Origin: Dehalococcoidia bacterium | GTDB lineage: Bacteria > Chloroflexota > Dehalococcoidia > Tepidiformales > Tepidiformaceae | Direction of reading: 5' to 3' | DNA length: 64,000 bases | Assembly (NCBI GenBank): GCA_020853755.1 | Contig: JADYYG010000031.1 | Span: 1-64,000, forward strand | Shown here: positions 49,644-58,718 of the stretch, one piece after another | Numbering within the stretch: position 1 is the stretch's first letter | How the letters are laid out: each line of letters starts with the position of its first letter | The notes under the pieces: model-generated | What the model was told of the DNA's origin: nothing | What the model saw: the letters and a program-made list of their open reading frames with translations, nothing else | Database searches by the model: none | Program-made: the position numbers and the translations under genes

Positions 49644-49803
49644 GGCTGAAAGCGGGGTAGCTACCGGCGGGGTACCCGACGCGCATGAAACGGGGCTTGA
49701 TGCCATCTCCCATTGCATCAAGCCCCATGCTTCCCGAATGCTTCGGGCGAGCGTCCTTCCGGACTCGTAGCGCGCTCGGTTAGGTAGCTACCTCCTTTCA
49801 GCC
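49644..49803 (-). other. Nested multi-arm inverted-repeat element (candidate structured RNA, compound terminator or MITE-like)
   Basis: Terminal arms ggctgaaagcggggtagctacc / ggtagctacctcctttcagcc; inner pairing CGCGC/GCGCG; three hairpins inside. Overlaps the ftsZ stop codon. Confidence 0.7.
49692..49726. repeat. Perfect 12-bp inverted repeat with 11-nt loop
   Basis: GGGGCTTGATGC-CATCTCCCATT-GCATCAAGCCCC. Confidence 0.9.
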
Positions 49804-50918
49804 AACCTCGCCACACTCCCCTCTCCCAACGGCCTGCTCGAGTTCAACGAGCGAATGTTCCGCCGAAGGAACGCGGGCAGTTCAGCGTCGTCCATGTTCG
49901 ACACGCCGGGCAGCCCGTAGTCGCGGATGCTGCGCGTCGTGTCCAGGTTGTCGTCAATCGTCAGGGCGCGCGGGGCGAAGCCGGTCGCGATGACGGTCAT
50001 GTGAATCTCCTCGGCGACACGCGGGTCCACGACGGTGCCGAAAATGATGTTCGCCGACGGGTCGACCACTTCGGCAATGACGCGAGCGGCCATATCGAGT
50101 TCGCGGAGCTGCAGGTTGCCGGCGTGGGTCACGTTGAAGAGCACGTTCTGCGCGCCATCAATCGACTGGTCGAGCAGCGGGCTGCTGGTGGCTGCGCGGG
50201 CAGCTTCGACGGCGCGGTTCTCGCCGGCGCCGCGGCCAACGGCCAGCAGTGCCGGGCCGGCCTCGCTCATGGTGGTGCGGACGTCGTTGAAGTCGAGGTT
50301 GATCGAGCCGTTCTGGCTGATGATGTTCGAAATCGACTGGATGGCCTGACGGAGGACATCGTCGGCGGTTTCGAAAGCCTGTTCCATGGTCACATCCGCC
50401 GGGCAGATTTCGATGAGGCGGGCGTTGGGGATGGCGATGAGGGTATCGACCTTGTCGCGCAGGCGAGCGAGGCCTTCTTCGGCCTGCTTCATGCGGCGGG
50501 CGCCTTCCCACTGGAACGGCTTGGTGACGACGCCGATGGTGAGCGCGCCGCAGTCCTTGGCGATTTCGGCGACGACGGGGGCCGCGCCGGTTCCGGTGCC
50601 GCCGCCCATGCCGGCGGTCACGAACACCATCTCGGTGCCGCGGAGGATGTCGTAGAGCTCGTCGCGGCTTTCGTCGGCAGCGCGTTCGCCGCGGGTCGGG
50701 TCGCCGCCGACGCCGAGGCCCTTCGTCAGCTTTTCGCCGATGCGGAGGCGCGTGGTCGCCTCGGAGGAGGTGAGGGCCTGCGCGTCCGTATTGCAGGCAA
50801 CGAAGGAGACGCCGGGAATCTTGGCGCGGACCATGCGGTTAACGGCGTTGCAACCGCCGCCGCCGACGCCGACCACTTTGATGTCCGGCAGGAGTTCAGT
50901 TTCGTATCGAAGGCTCAT
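49788..50918 (-). CDS. ftsZ: Cell division protein FtsZ
   Basis: VVGVGGGGCNAVNRM, GGGTGTGAAPVVAEIA, C-terminal DAELPAFLRR peptide followed by a 22-aa tail. Confidence 0.98.
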   Translation of the reverse strand: MSLRYETELLPDIKVVGVGGGGCNAVNRMVRAKIPGVSFVACNTDAQALTSSEATTRLRIGEKLTKGLGVGGDPTRGERAADESRDELYDILRGTEMVFVTAGMGGGTGTGAAPVVAEIAKDCGALTIGVVTKPFQWEGARRMKQAEEGLARLRDKVDTLIAIPNARLIEICPADVTMEQAFETADDVLRQAIQSISNIISQNGSINLDFNDVRTTMSEAGPALLAVGRGAGENRAVEAARAATSSPLLDQSIDGAQNVLFNVTHAGNLQLRELDMAARVIAEVVDPSANIIFGTVVDPRVAEEIHMTVIATGFAPRALTIDDNLDTTRSIRDYGLPGVSNMDDAELPAFLRRNIRSLNSSRPLGEGSVARLAERR

Positions 50919-50989
50919 GGTGCTCGTTCCTTTCGCGAATGAGTCGAGACTGCGGGGTTCGTCAAAAGTGCTCATTCCTCTCCTCCTCC

Positions 50990-52234
50990 TTACTGGGGCA
51001 TGAGCGCCCTCCCGAGAGATGCAAGCCGGCGGAAGATCCCGCCGACAGGCACATCGAAGCTGGGTCCGGGCGCGGCCTCGGCAACACGTTCACGGCCGCT
51101 GAGGGCGTATTCGACAAGGCCAATCGAGGTGGCGAAGGCCGGTGAACCAATAAGGTCGGACAGCCCCGAGTAGCCGGATGGCCGGGCCACGCGGGCGGGA
51201 ATGGCGAGCCGGGCCTCGGCCACTTCGGCAAGACCCTTGAGCTGGCTCGTGCCGCCGGTGAGGACGATGCCTGCAGCGAGCCGGTCATAGAAACCGACGC
51301 GCTTCAGCTCGACGGCGACCATCTCGAGGATCTCCTCGGAGCGCGCCTGGAGGATTTCGCAGACGTGGCGCAGGTCGACGGTCTTCTTCGCCTGCGTGCC
51401 AAAGGCCTGGATGTCCACCGTTTCGTGCATCGAAGGGTCCGCGTAGGCGGCGCCGACGGTACACTTCAGCTGCTCGGCGGCCTCCCACGGGCAGCGCAGC
51501 ACGCGCGCGAGGTCGTTCGTCAGCTGAGAACCAGCAATGGGCAGGCAGGCCGTATGAGCGAGGCTGCCCTCGTCGTAGACGGCGATGGAAGTGGTGCTCC
51601 CGCCGATATCGACGAGTGCGACGCCCTGCTGGCGCTCTTGCTCTTCGAGGCAGCTCGTTGCCGAGGCGATCGATTCGAGGACGATGTCATCGACCTGGAC
51701 GCCGGCGCCTTCGACACATTTCGTGAGGTTCTGCACCGCGGAGACAGCCCCGGAGACAATATGCACCTCGGCATCGAGGCGGCCGCCGAACATGCCAACG
51801 GGATCCGAGACCTGCTCGGTGCCTTCGATCCAGTAGCCGCGCGGGACCACGTGGATCACCTGGCGGTTCGTCGGAATCGCGACCTGGCCGGCGCTTTCGA
51901 GCACGCGCGAGCGGTCATCCTCGGAAATCGCTCGCGAACGGTCCGGGACGGCAATGATGCCGCGGTTGTTCTGCGACGAGATGTGGCCGCCGGAGATGCC
52001 GACAACCGCACTCAGGATGCGCATGCCGCAGGCCTGCTCGGCTTTTTCGACCGCAACGCCGATGGCTTCCCGCGCACTCTGAATGTTGTCGATGACCCCG
52101 CGCGAAAGGCCCGCGGCGGGGGTTACGCCAACCCCGAGGATGCGCGCTTCCCCCTGGTCTCCGAGATCACCGACGATAACGCTGACCTTCGTGGACCCCA
52201 CGTCGATCGCTGCGACTGTGCTCCGACGTCCCAT
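50990..52234 (-). CDS. ftsA: Cell division protein FtsA
   Basis: AAIDVGSTKVSVIVGD, GVALVDIGGSTTSIAVYDEG, AAGIVLTGGTSQLKG. Confidence 0.96.
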   Translation of the reverse strand: MGRRSTVAAIDVGSTKVSVIVGDLGDQGEARILGVGVTPAAGLSRGVIDNIQSAREAIGVAVEKAEQACGMRILSAVVGISGGHISSQNNRGIIAVPDRSRAISEDDRSRVLESAGQVAIPTNRQVIHVVPRGYWIEGTEQVSDPVGMFGGRLDAEVHIVSGAVSAVQNLTKCVEGAGVQVDDIVLESIASATSCLEEQERQQGVALVDIGGSTTSIAVYDEGSLAHTACLPIAGSQLTNDLARVLRCPWEAAEQLKCTVGAAYADPSMHETVDIQAFGTQAKKTVDLRHVCEILQARSEEILEMVAVELKRVGFYDRLAAGIVLTGGTSQLKGLAEVAEARLAIPARVARPSGYSGLSDLIGSPAFATSIGLVEYALSGRERVAEAAPGPSFDVPVGGIFRRLASLGRALMPQ

Positions 52235-52244
52235 TGTCCTCTCC

Positions 52245-53129
52245 TTACTGCAGCACCGGCCGGGTGCCGTAGCGCAGGTCGATGGTGGTGTAGTTGATGT
52301 TCCGAACCTGGGCTTCCCTTGCGAGGGCCGACCAGACGGAAAGCTTGTAGGCGATCGACGAGGAATCGCCGAAGAGCGCTGTCTGGCCGTTGGCGGTCGT
52401 CACCTGGACGCCTTTCCCGGAGGTGAAGGCCACCTCGGAGACGGTCGTGCCCAGCTGGCGGGGAAGCTTCTCGTAGATTTCGGCAGCGGCATCGACGGCC
52501 TGGTAATCCACACGGTCGCCGATGATGCGATTGCCGGCTTCGGTGCTTCGGATGACCGGAGAGCCCGCCGGCGCAGGCCCCTGGCCGAGGACGACACCCT
52601 CGCGGTCGATGGTGTACTGGACGCCCGTCTGCTCCCAGGTGCCCCAGGCCTTCCGCTCTTCGACGATGACGCGGACGGTGTGGGGCCAGTCACGTTCGAT
52701 ACGGACCGAGTTCACGAGCGGCTGCTGGTAAAGCGAGCGCTGAGCCTCGGCAAGGTCGGCGTCGAGCATGGACTGGCCGAGGAGTCCGGAGGCTTCGACG
52801 ACGGTTCCGGTGGAGATGCGCTGGTTGCCGACGACCTCCACGTTCGAGACCTTGAAGAAGGGCGACGTCCACGCCCAGTACGCGCCATACCCGGCCATCC
52901 CGAAAACACAGACGACCGCCCCAAGAACGAGGAGACCCTTCGACGGGCGCCAGAAGTGGGGCATGCGGAAGCGCGGCCCGCGTGGCCCTCGCGGGGACCC
53001 GCCACCGACGACACCGCGGTTCCGCTTCACGATGGTGTGTTCGCGCGCTTCGCCGACCACGGGGCGCTCGCGCTTGATGATGCGCCGGGCCGGGTTGTCC
53101 TTCGGCGGGCGGTTTCGCTTCACAATCAT
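52245..53129 (-). CDS. ftsQ: Cell division protein FtsQ/DivIB (POTRA domain)
   Basis: Basic N-terminus, one TM, FKVSNVEVVGNQRISTGTVVEASGL POTRA; dcw position. Confidence 0.88.
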   Translation of the reverse strand: MIVKRNRPPKDNPARRIIKRERPVVGEAREHTIVKRNRGVVGGGSPRGPRGPRFRMPHFWRPSKGLLVLGAVVCVFGMAGYGAYWAWTSPFFKVSNVEVVGNQRISTGTVVEASGLLGQSMLDADLAEAQRSLYQQPLVNSVRIERDWPHTVRVIVEERKAWGTWEQTGVQYTIDREGVVLGQGPAPAGSPVIRSTEAGNRIIGDRVDYQAVDAAAEIYEKLPRQLGTTVSEVAFTSGKGVQVTTANGQTALFGDSSSIAYKLSVWSALAREAQVRNINYTTIDLRYGTRPVLQ

Positions 53130-54184
53130 CGCGCGGCCCTCCGCTGGTGACGGTCGAGCGCGAGGTCGAGGATGCGCGAGAGCAGATCCGTGTAGCCGAG
53201 CCCGGAGGCTTCCCAGAGCTTCGGGTACATGCTGATGCTGGTGAACCCTGGGATCGTGTTGACCTCGTTCGCGACGATCTTGTCGGCCGGTGTGAGGAAG
53301 AAGTCGACGCGGGCGTAGCCTTCGCAGCCCATGACCTGGTACATGCGGATGGCGGTGCGCTGGATGTCGCGAGCGGCGCCTTCCGGGATGGGCGCGGGGA
53401 TGTAGAGCTCCGTGGTGGAAGCCGCTGAGTACTTACTGTCGTAGTCGTAGAAGTCCCGGTCGGGGACGATCTCGCCGACGATGCTCGCTTCGGGGTGTTC
53501 GTTGCCGAGGACGGAGCATTCGACTTCGCGGCCCACGATGGCCTGCTCGACGATGGCCTTGTCGTCGTAGGCGAACGCGGCTTCGAAAGCGGCGGGCATA
53601 TCTTCGCGGGAGCGGGCGCGAGTGACGCCGACGGAAGACCCACCATTGGCAGGCTTCACGAAACAGGGATACCCGATCGCCTGGTCTATGAGCGCCATCG
53701 AATCATTCTGGGCAAGTGTATACTCCCATGATCGAATTACGGAATAGCGTGCGACAGGGATCCCTGCCTCACGGAAGAGCGCTTTCATGAGCGCCTTGTC
53801 CATTCCGATGGCGCTGGCCGCGACACCGCACCCCGCGTAAGGGATGCCGGCCAGTTCGAGGAAGCCCTGGAGCGTGCCGTCCTCGCCGTTTGTGCCATGG
53901 ATCAATGGGAAGGCGACGTCGCAGGCCGAGAGGGCCGCGAGCGCTTCGCCGGCGCGGAGGAGCGGCTGTCCTGCGCCTTCGAACGAACGCACACCGGCGT
54001 CGAGAGCCGAGCGGGTCTCGGACGGCGTGAGCCACTGGCCGTCGTTTGCGATACCGATGGGCAGGACCTCCCAGCGAGCGGGATCGAGCGCAGACATCAC
54101 GCTGCGGGCGCTGGTGATGCTGACTTCATGTTCGCCGGACTTACCGCCGAGGAGGACCGCCACGCGCTGCTTCACCATCACCAT
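53126..54184 (-). CDS. ddl: D-alanine--D-alanine ligase
   Basis: VAVLLGGKSGEHEVSITSA, PLIHGTNGEDGTLQGFLE, KPANGGSSVGV, EVNTIPGFT. Confidence 0.97.
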   Translation of the reverse strand: MVMVKQRVAVLLGGKSGEHEVSITSARSVMSALDPARWEVLPIGIANDGQWLTPSETRSALDAGVRSFEGAGQPLLRAGEALAALSACDVAFPLIHGTNGEDGTLQGFLELAGIPYAGCGVAASAIGMDKALMKALFREAGIPVARYSVIRSWEYTLAQNDSMALIDQAIGYPCFVKPANGGSSVGVTRARSREDMPAAFEAAFAYDDKAIVEQAIVGREVECSVLGNEHPEASIVGEIVPDRDFYDYDSKYSAASTTELYIPAPIPEGAARDIQRTAIRMYQVMGCEGYARVDFFLTPADKIVANEVNTIPGFTSISMYPKLWEASGLGYTDLLSRILDLALDRHQRRAAR

Positions 54185-55086
54185 TCCCCCACGAATTCGA
54201 CTTCGCGCTCGAGGGAGACCCCGAACTGCTCCTTGACGCGGCGCTGGGCCTCGGCGATGAGCCAGGCAACATCAGCAGCTGCTGCGTTGCCGTTGTTCAC
54301 GAAGAAGTTGCAATGCTTGTCCGAGATGGCGGCCTCGCCGCGCGTTGCCCCGCGCAGGCCGACCGCTTCGATGAGCTTCCATGCTGGCGATTCCGGCGGG
54401 TTCTTGAAGGTCGACCCGGCGTTTCGGCCGCGCGGCTGGGCGGTCAGGCGCTTGCCGTCGTAGGCGGCGGCCTGAGCGGTCAGCGCGTTCGCATCGCCTT
54501 CAGCGAGCTCCAGTTCGGCTTCGAGGACGGCCTTGCCGGCGACTTCGCGGCGGGTGAAGGCGCTGCCCCGGTAGACGAGACCGAGGTCCTTCGCGTCGAC
54601 CCATTCGTCCCCGTTGCCGGGGAGTTGGAGTCGCACGCGGCGCAGCACATCGGCGAGACAGCCGCCATAGGCGCCGGCGTTGTAGACAACTGCGCCGCCG
54701 ATAGTCCCGGGAATGCCGACAGCCCAGGCGAGTCCTTCGTGGCCGAGGCGGCACATCTTGCGGGCGAAGGCCGCGAAGCTCGCGCCGCTTTCGACGCGGT
54801 AGGTGAGCCCGCTGGCGGATTCGGCGCGCGCGCGATTGTCGAGCACAAGCCCGCGGATACCGGCGTCAGCGACGAGGATGTTGCTCCCGCTGCCGAGCAC
54901 GAACAGCGGCACATCCGCCTCATAGGCGGCGTTCGTGGCGGCAGCGAGGGCCTCGGCGCTGCGGACGGTCAGGAAGAGATCGGCCGGACCACCGACGCCG
55001 AAGGTGGTGTGGCGGGCGAGCCGTTCGTCCCGGCGCAGTTCGCCGAGGGGCGCGAGTGACACGGCCAGGGATTCGATGGCGGTCAT
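54178..55086 (-). CDS. murB: UDP-N-acetylenolpyruvoylglucosamine reductase
   Basis: TTFGVGGPADLF, GSGSNILVAD, GIPGTIGGAVVYNAGAYGG, AGSTFKNP. Confidence 0.96.
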   Translation of the reverse strand: MTAIESLAVSLAPLGELRRDERLARHTTFGVGGPADLFLTVRSAEALAAATNAAYEADVPLFVLGSGSNILVADAGIRGLVLDNRARAESASGLTYRVESGASFAAFARKMCRLGHEGLAWAVGIPGTIGGAVVYNAGAYGGCLADVLRRVRLQLPGNGDEWVDAKDLGLVYRGSAFTRREVAGKAVLEAELELAEGDANALTAQAAAYDGKRLTAQPRGRNAGSTFKNPPESPAWKLIEAVGLRGATRGEAAISDKHCNFFVNNGNAAAADVAWLIAEAQRRVKEQFGVSLEREVEFVGEW

Positions 55087-56456
55087 CGCAGGGCCTCCAG
55101 CAGCCGGGGGCCAACTTCGACCACGTCACCCGCGCCGATGGTGAAGACAACGTCGCCGGGGCGGGCGAGGGCCTTCGCCTTCGCTGCGGCATCGTCGAAA
55201 TCCTTCGCGTAGACGGTCTCGACGCCGGTAATAGCCGCGGCGAGGTCCGCTGCCGAACGTCCGGGCAGCGGGGCTTCGCGGGCGGCGTAGGTTTCGAGAA
55301 CGACGAGCGCGCTCAGGCCCTTCCAGCAGGTCAGCCATTCGTCCCACAGGTAAGAGATGCGGCTGTAGGTGTGCGGCTGGTAGATGCCAATGACGCGGCG
55401 CTCGGGGAAGGCGCGGAGGGCGGCGGCGATGGTCGCGCGAACTTCGGTCGGGTGGTGCGCGTAGTCGTCCATGACGAGCACACCGCCGGCCTCGCCGACA
55501 GTCTCGAAGCGGCGGCGCGCTCCCTGGAAGCTGGCCACAGCATCAGCGATGACATTGAACGGGACATCGAGGCTCAGGGCGACCGCACAGGCCGCGAGGG
55601 CGTTGCGGACGAAGTGCTCGCCGGGCACGGGACCATGCAGCGTCCCGACAGACCTGCCGCCGCGGGTGACATCGAACGAGACGCCGTCCGCGGTCAGCGT
55701 GATGTTTTTCGCCATCCAGTACCGGACGCCCTCGATACCGTAGGTTTCGTGGCGCATCGGGTCATCGCCGAGAACGTCGGAGACGTAGCGCGCGCCGGGG
55801 TCATCGGCGCAGGCGAGGACGAGGCCGCCCTCAGGGACGCGCTTGCCGAACTGGACGAATGCCTCGCTGTAGGCCTCGGCGGTGCCGTAGTAGTCGAGGT
55901 GATCGGGTTCGACGTTGGTGATGACGGCGATATCCGGGGTGTACTCGTGGAAGGCGCGCTTGTACTCGTCCGCTTCGACGACGCAGATGTCACCGTGGCC
56001 CCAGGCGGCGTGCCCGCCGAGGTCGCGGCTCTCGCCGCCGAGGAGGTACATGGGCTCGCGCCCGGCCTTCACGAGGATGAGCGCGATGAGGCTGGAGGTG
56101 GTGGTCTTGCCGTGGGCGCCGGCGACCGCGACAACGCGCTTGCCCTCCATCAGCTTCGCCACCATTTCGGCGCGCAGGAGGACGGGCACGCCACGGCGGC
56201 GAGCTTCGGCGAGTTCAGGGTTGTCGTCAGCCGCGGCGGCAGTGGTGACGACGAGGCGCGTATCCGCAGGGACGTTCGCCGCGTCGTGGCCGTAGGCGAC
56301 CGTTGCTCCCATGGCGACCAGGCGGTCGATGAGCACCGAGGGCCGGAGGTCGCTGCCGGAGACGGCGATGCCGCGCTCGAGCAGGAGCTGGCCTATGGCC
56401 GACATGTGCATGCCGCCGATGCCGATGAGGTGGACGGGTCCGACGATGTCGCTCAT
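55083..56456 (-). CDS. murC: UDP-N-acetylmuramate--L-alanine ligase
   Basis: VHLIGIGGMHMSAIGQLL, AGAHGKTTTSSL, YQPHTYSR. Confidence 0.97.
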   Translation of the reverse strand: MSDIVGPVHLIGIGGMHMSAIGQLLLERGIAVSGSDLRPSVLIDRLVAMGATVAYGHDAANVPADTRLVVTTAAAADDNPELAEARRRGVPVLLRAEMVAKLMEGKRVVAVAGAHGKTTTSSLIALILVKAGREPMYLLGGESRDLGGHAAWGHGDICVVEADEYKRAFHEYTPDIAVITNVEPDHLDYYGTAEAYSEAFVQFGKRVPEGGLVLACADDPGARYVSDVLGDDPMRHETYGIEGVRYWMAKNITLTADGVSFDVTRGGRSVGTLHGPVPGEHFVRNALAACAVALSLDVPFNVIADAVASFQGARRRFETVGEAGGVLVMDDYAHHPTEVRATIAAALRAFPERRVIGIYQPHTYSRISYLWDEWLTCWKGLSALVVLETYAAREAPLPGRSAADLAAAITGVETVYAKDFDDAAAKAKALARPGDVVFTIGAGDVVEVGPRLLEALR

Positions 56457-57544
56457 TTGCGCGCGACCTCGAGGACGACCGACGCAATGGCATCCGCGGC
56501 ATCGGGACGGGCGAGGTTTTGGGCGGCTTCGCGCATCGCAGCGAGCCGGCTTTCATCCGCAAGGAGATTCGTGATCGTGCCGCCAAGCGCGGCGATGTCC
56601 GCTTCCTCGAGCACGACGGCGGCGCCGTTGTCGGCCAGCCAACCAGCGTTGTTTCGCTGGTGGCCGCCGGCGAACGTCCCGGGAATGAGGACAGACGGCA
56701 GCGCAGCAGCGGGAATTTCACCGAGGACGCTGGCGCCGGCGCGGAAGACGCCGAGGTCGGCGGCGACCATCAACTCGGGAAGGTCGTTGCGGAAGCCCGC
56801 CGGGTGGTAGCGGGAAGCGAGCGCCTCGGGCAGCTTCGCTTTCACCTGCTCGGCGGCTTCGAGGCCGCTCGCGCCCGTGACGTGGTAAACGACGGCGGCC
56901 GCGAGGAGCGCTTCGAGGCCTTCGAAGACAGCCGCGTTGAGCCTGGCGGCGCCCTGGGATGCCCCGGCAAGGACCACCAGACGGTCGTTTGTGGTGAGTC
57001 CGAGGTTCGCACGAGCGGCGGCGCGGTCGGTGGTGAAGAACCCCCGGCGAACCGGGTAGCCGGTGGCGACGGTCTTTTTCGCGGGAAGGTGGGCGAGCGC
57101 AGCCTCGGTGGTTGTGGTCATCTTCGTGGCCAGCAGGCGCTCGGCCTTCACCGCCCAACCGGGGTGGACGTCCGGCAGGTAGACCACGAGCGGGCGGCGC
57201 AGGAGGCGCGCTGCGAGGCTGCCGGGGAAGCTCGCGTAGCCGCCGGTGCTGAAGACCGCGTCGGGCTTGAAGGCGCGGAGGGCACGCCAGGCCGCCACCG
57301 TCCCGGAAAGCAGGCGCCATGCCGCGCGGATCAGTTGCAGCGGGCCGCGGCCGCGCACAGCCGCCGACGGGACCACGACGAACGGGACGCCGGCCGCTTC
57401 GACGGGCACGCGCTCACCGCGGTCTTCGGGGCCGAAGAAACGCACCTCAGCCGTGCCGCCCACGCGGGCCTGCACGGCTTCCATCACTGCCAGCGCCGGG
57501 AAGATGTGGCCCCCGGTGCCGCCGCCGGTCAATGCCAGCCTCAT
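56453..57544 (-). CDS. murG: UDP-N-acetylglucosamine transferase MurG
   Basis: LTGGGTGGHIFPALAV, STGGYASFPG, GASQGAARLNA. Confidence 0.96.
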   Translation of the reverse strand: MRLALTGGGTGGHIFPALAVMEAVQARVGGTAEVRFFGPEDRGERVPVEAAGVPFVVVPSAAVRGRGPLQLIRAAWRLLSGTVAAWRALRAFKPDAVFSTGGYASFPGSLAARLLRRPLVVYLPDVHPGWAVKAERLLATKMTTTTEAALAHLPAKKTVATGYPVRRGFFTTDRAAARANLGLTTNDRLVVLAGASQGAARLNAAVFEGLEALLAAAVVYHVTGASGLEAAEQVKAKLPEALASRYHPAGFRNDLPELMVAADLGVFRAGASVLGEIPAAALPSVLIPGTFAGGHQRNNAGWLADNGAAVVLEEADIAALGGTITNLLADESRLAAMREAAQNLARPDAADAIASVVLEVARK

Positions 57545-58665
57545 GAGTCTGGCCTCCTGCGCACCACCCGCCGGGTCTCCACCGGGTGCTTATCGGCGTA
57601 GCCGCCGCGGTCGGTGCCGAAGCGCGAGATGCTGATGAGCAGGCCCATGGCGATGAGCACCGAGGCGAGCGCGTTCGACCCGTAGCTCAGGAAAGGCAGC
57701 GGGACGCCGGTGAGCGGCACGGTGCGGGTGATCCCGCCGATATTGAGGAGAGCCTGGATGGTGATCCAGGTGGTGATGCCGGTGGCAATCAGCTGGCCGA
57801 ACTCATCGCGGGCGCGGCGAGCGACCTGGAACCCGCGGAACATGAGCAGCATATAGAGGGCGATGATGGGGATTGTGGCGATGAGCCCGAGTTCTTCGCC
57901 GACGATGGCGAAGACCCCGTCGGTGTGGCTTTCGGGGATATAGAAGAACTTGGCGCGGCTGGCGCCGAGGCCGAGCCCATGGATGCCGCCGTTGCCGAGG
58001 GCGATGAGGGCCTGGAGCGTCTGGAAACCGTTGCCCTGGGGGTCGGCTTCGGCGCTGAAGAAGGCGGTCAGGCGGTCCGCGCGGTAGCCGGCAGCGGTTG
58101 CGAGGAACGCCAGCGTGACGAAGCCGGTTGTGCCCAGCGCGAGCATCTGGCCGACGGAGGCGCCGGCCACCCAGAACATCGTGACGGTGATGATCAGAAT
58201 GATGAGGGTGGTGCCGAGGTTCGGCTGGAGGAGGATGAGGACGCTGACCGATCCGATGATCATCACGAAGGGCAGCAGGCCATGTTCGAAGCTGCGCACT
58301 TCGTCGCCCTTGGAAGCGAGCCAGGCGGCGAGGTAGATGATGACGGCTATCTTGGCGAACTCGGCTGGCTGGATGGTCAGTTCGCCGACGCCGATCCAGC
58401 GCTGCGCACCGCCGCCCTTCACGCCGATGGCGAGCACGACAATCAGCAGCCCGATCGTGAGCGCCATGATCGGGACAGCGAGCGGGCGCAGGCGGCGATA
58501 GTCGGTGCGGGCCATGATCACCAGCGCGATGGCCCCGGCGGCCGCCCACACCATCTGGCGGACAAGGAAGTGGTACGGGTCTCCGAAGTCGACCAGCGCC
58601 CGGACGAAGCTCGAGCTGTAAACGACGACGAAGCCGATGACGGTGAGCGCCGCGGTGAGGGCCAC
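57541..58665 (-). CDS. ftsW: FtsW/RodA/SpoVE family peptidoglycan polymerase
   Basis: SEDS multi-TM, LLQPNLGTTLII, PLPFLSYGSNAL; between murG and murD. Confidence 0.94.
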   Translation of the reverse strand: MALTAALTVIGFVVVYSSSFVRALVDFGDPYHFLVRQMVWAAAGAIALVIMARTDYRRLRPLAVPIMALTIGLLIVVLAIGVKGGGAQRWIGVGELTIQPAEFAKIAVIIYLAAWLASKGDEVRSFEHGLLPFVMIIGSVSVLILLQPNLGTTLIILIITVTMFWVAGASVGQMLALGTTGFVTLAFLATAAGYRADRLTAFFSAEADPQGNGFQTLQALIALGNGGIHGLGLGASRAKFFYIPESHTDGVFAIVGEELGLIATIPIIALYMLLMFRGFQVARRARDEFGQLIATGITTWITIQALLNIGGITRTVPLTGVPLPFLSYGSNALASVLIAMGLLISISRFGTDRGGYADKHPVETRRVVRRRPDS

Positions 58666-58718
58666 AATCGCATAGTCGGGGCGGCCGGGCGCCCAGGAGC
58701 CGGTCTGTTGTGCTGCTG

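Noticed and set aside
49392-49721. 109-aa minus-strand ORF crossing the structured element
   Set aside because: No family features; overlaps the inverted-repeat element and is antisense to the small Cys protein.
55056-56810. 584-aa plus-strand ORF antisense to murC/murG
   Set aside because: Antisense of canonical dcw genes; low-complexity composition.
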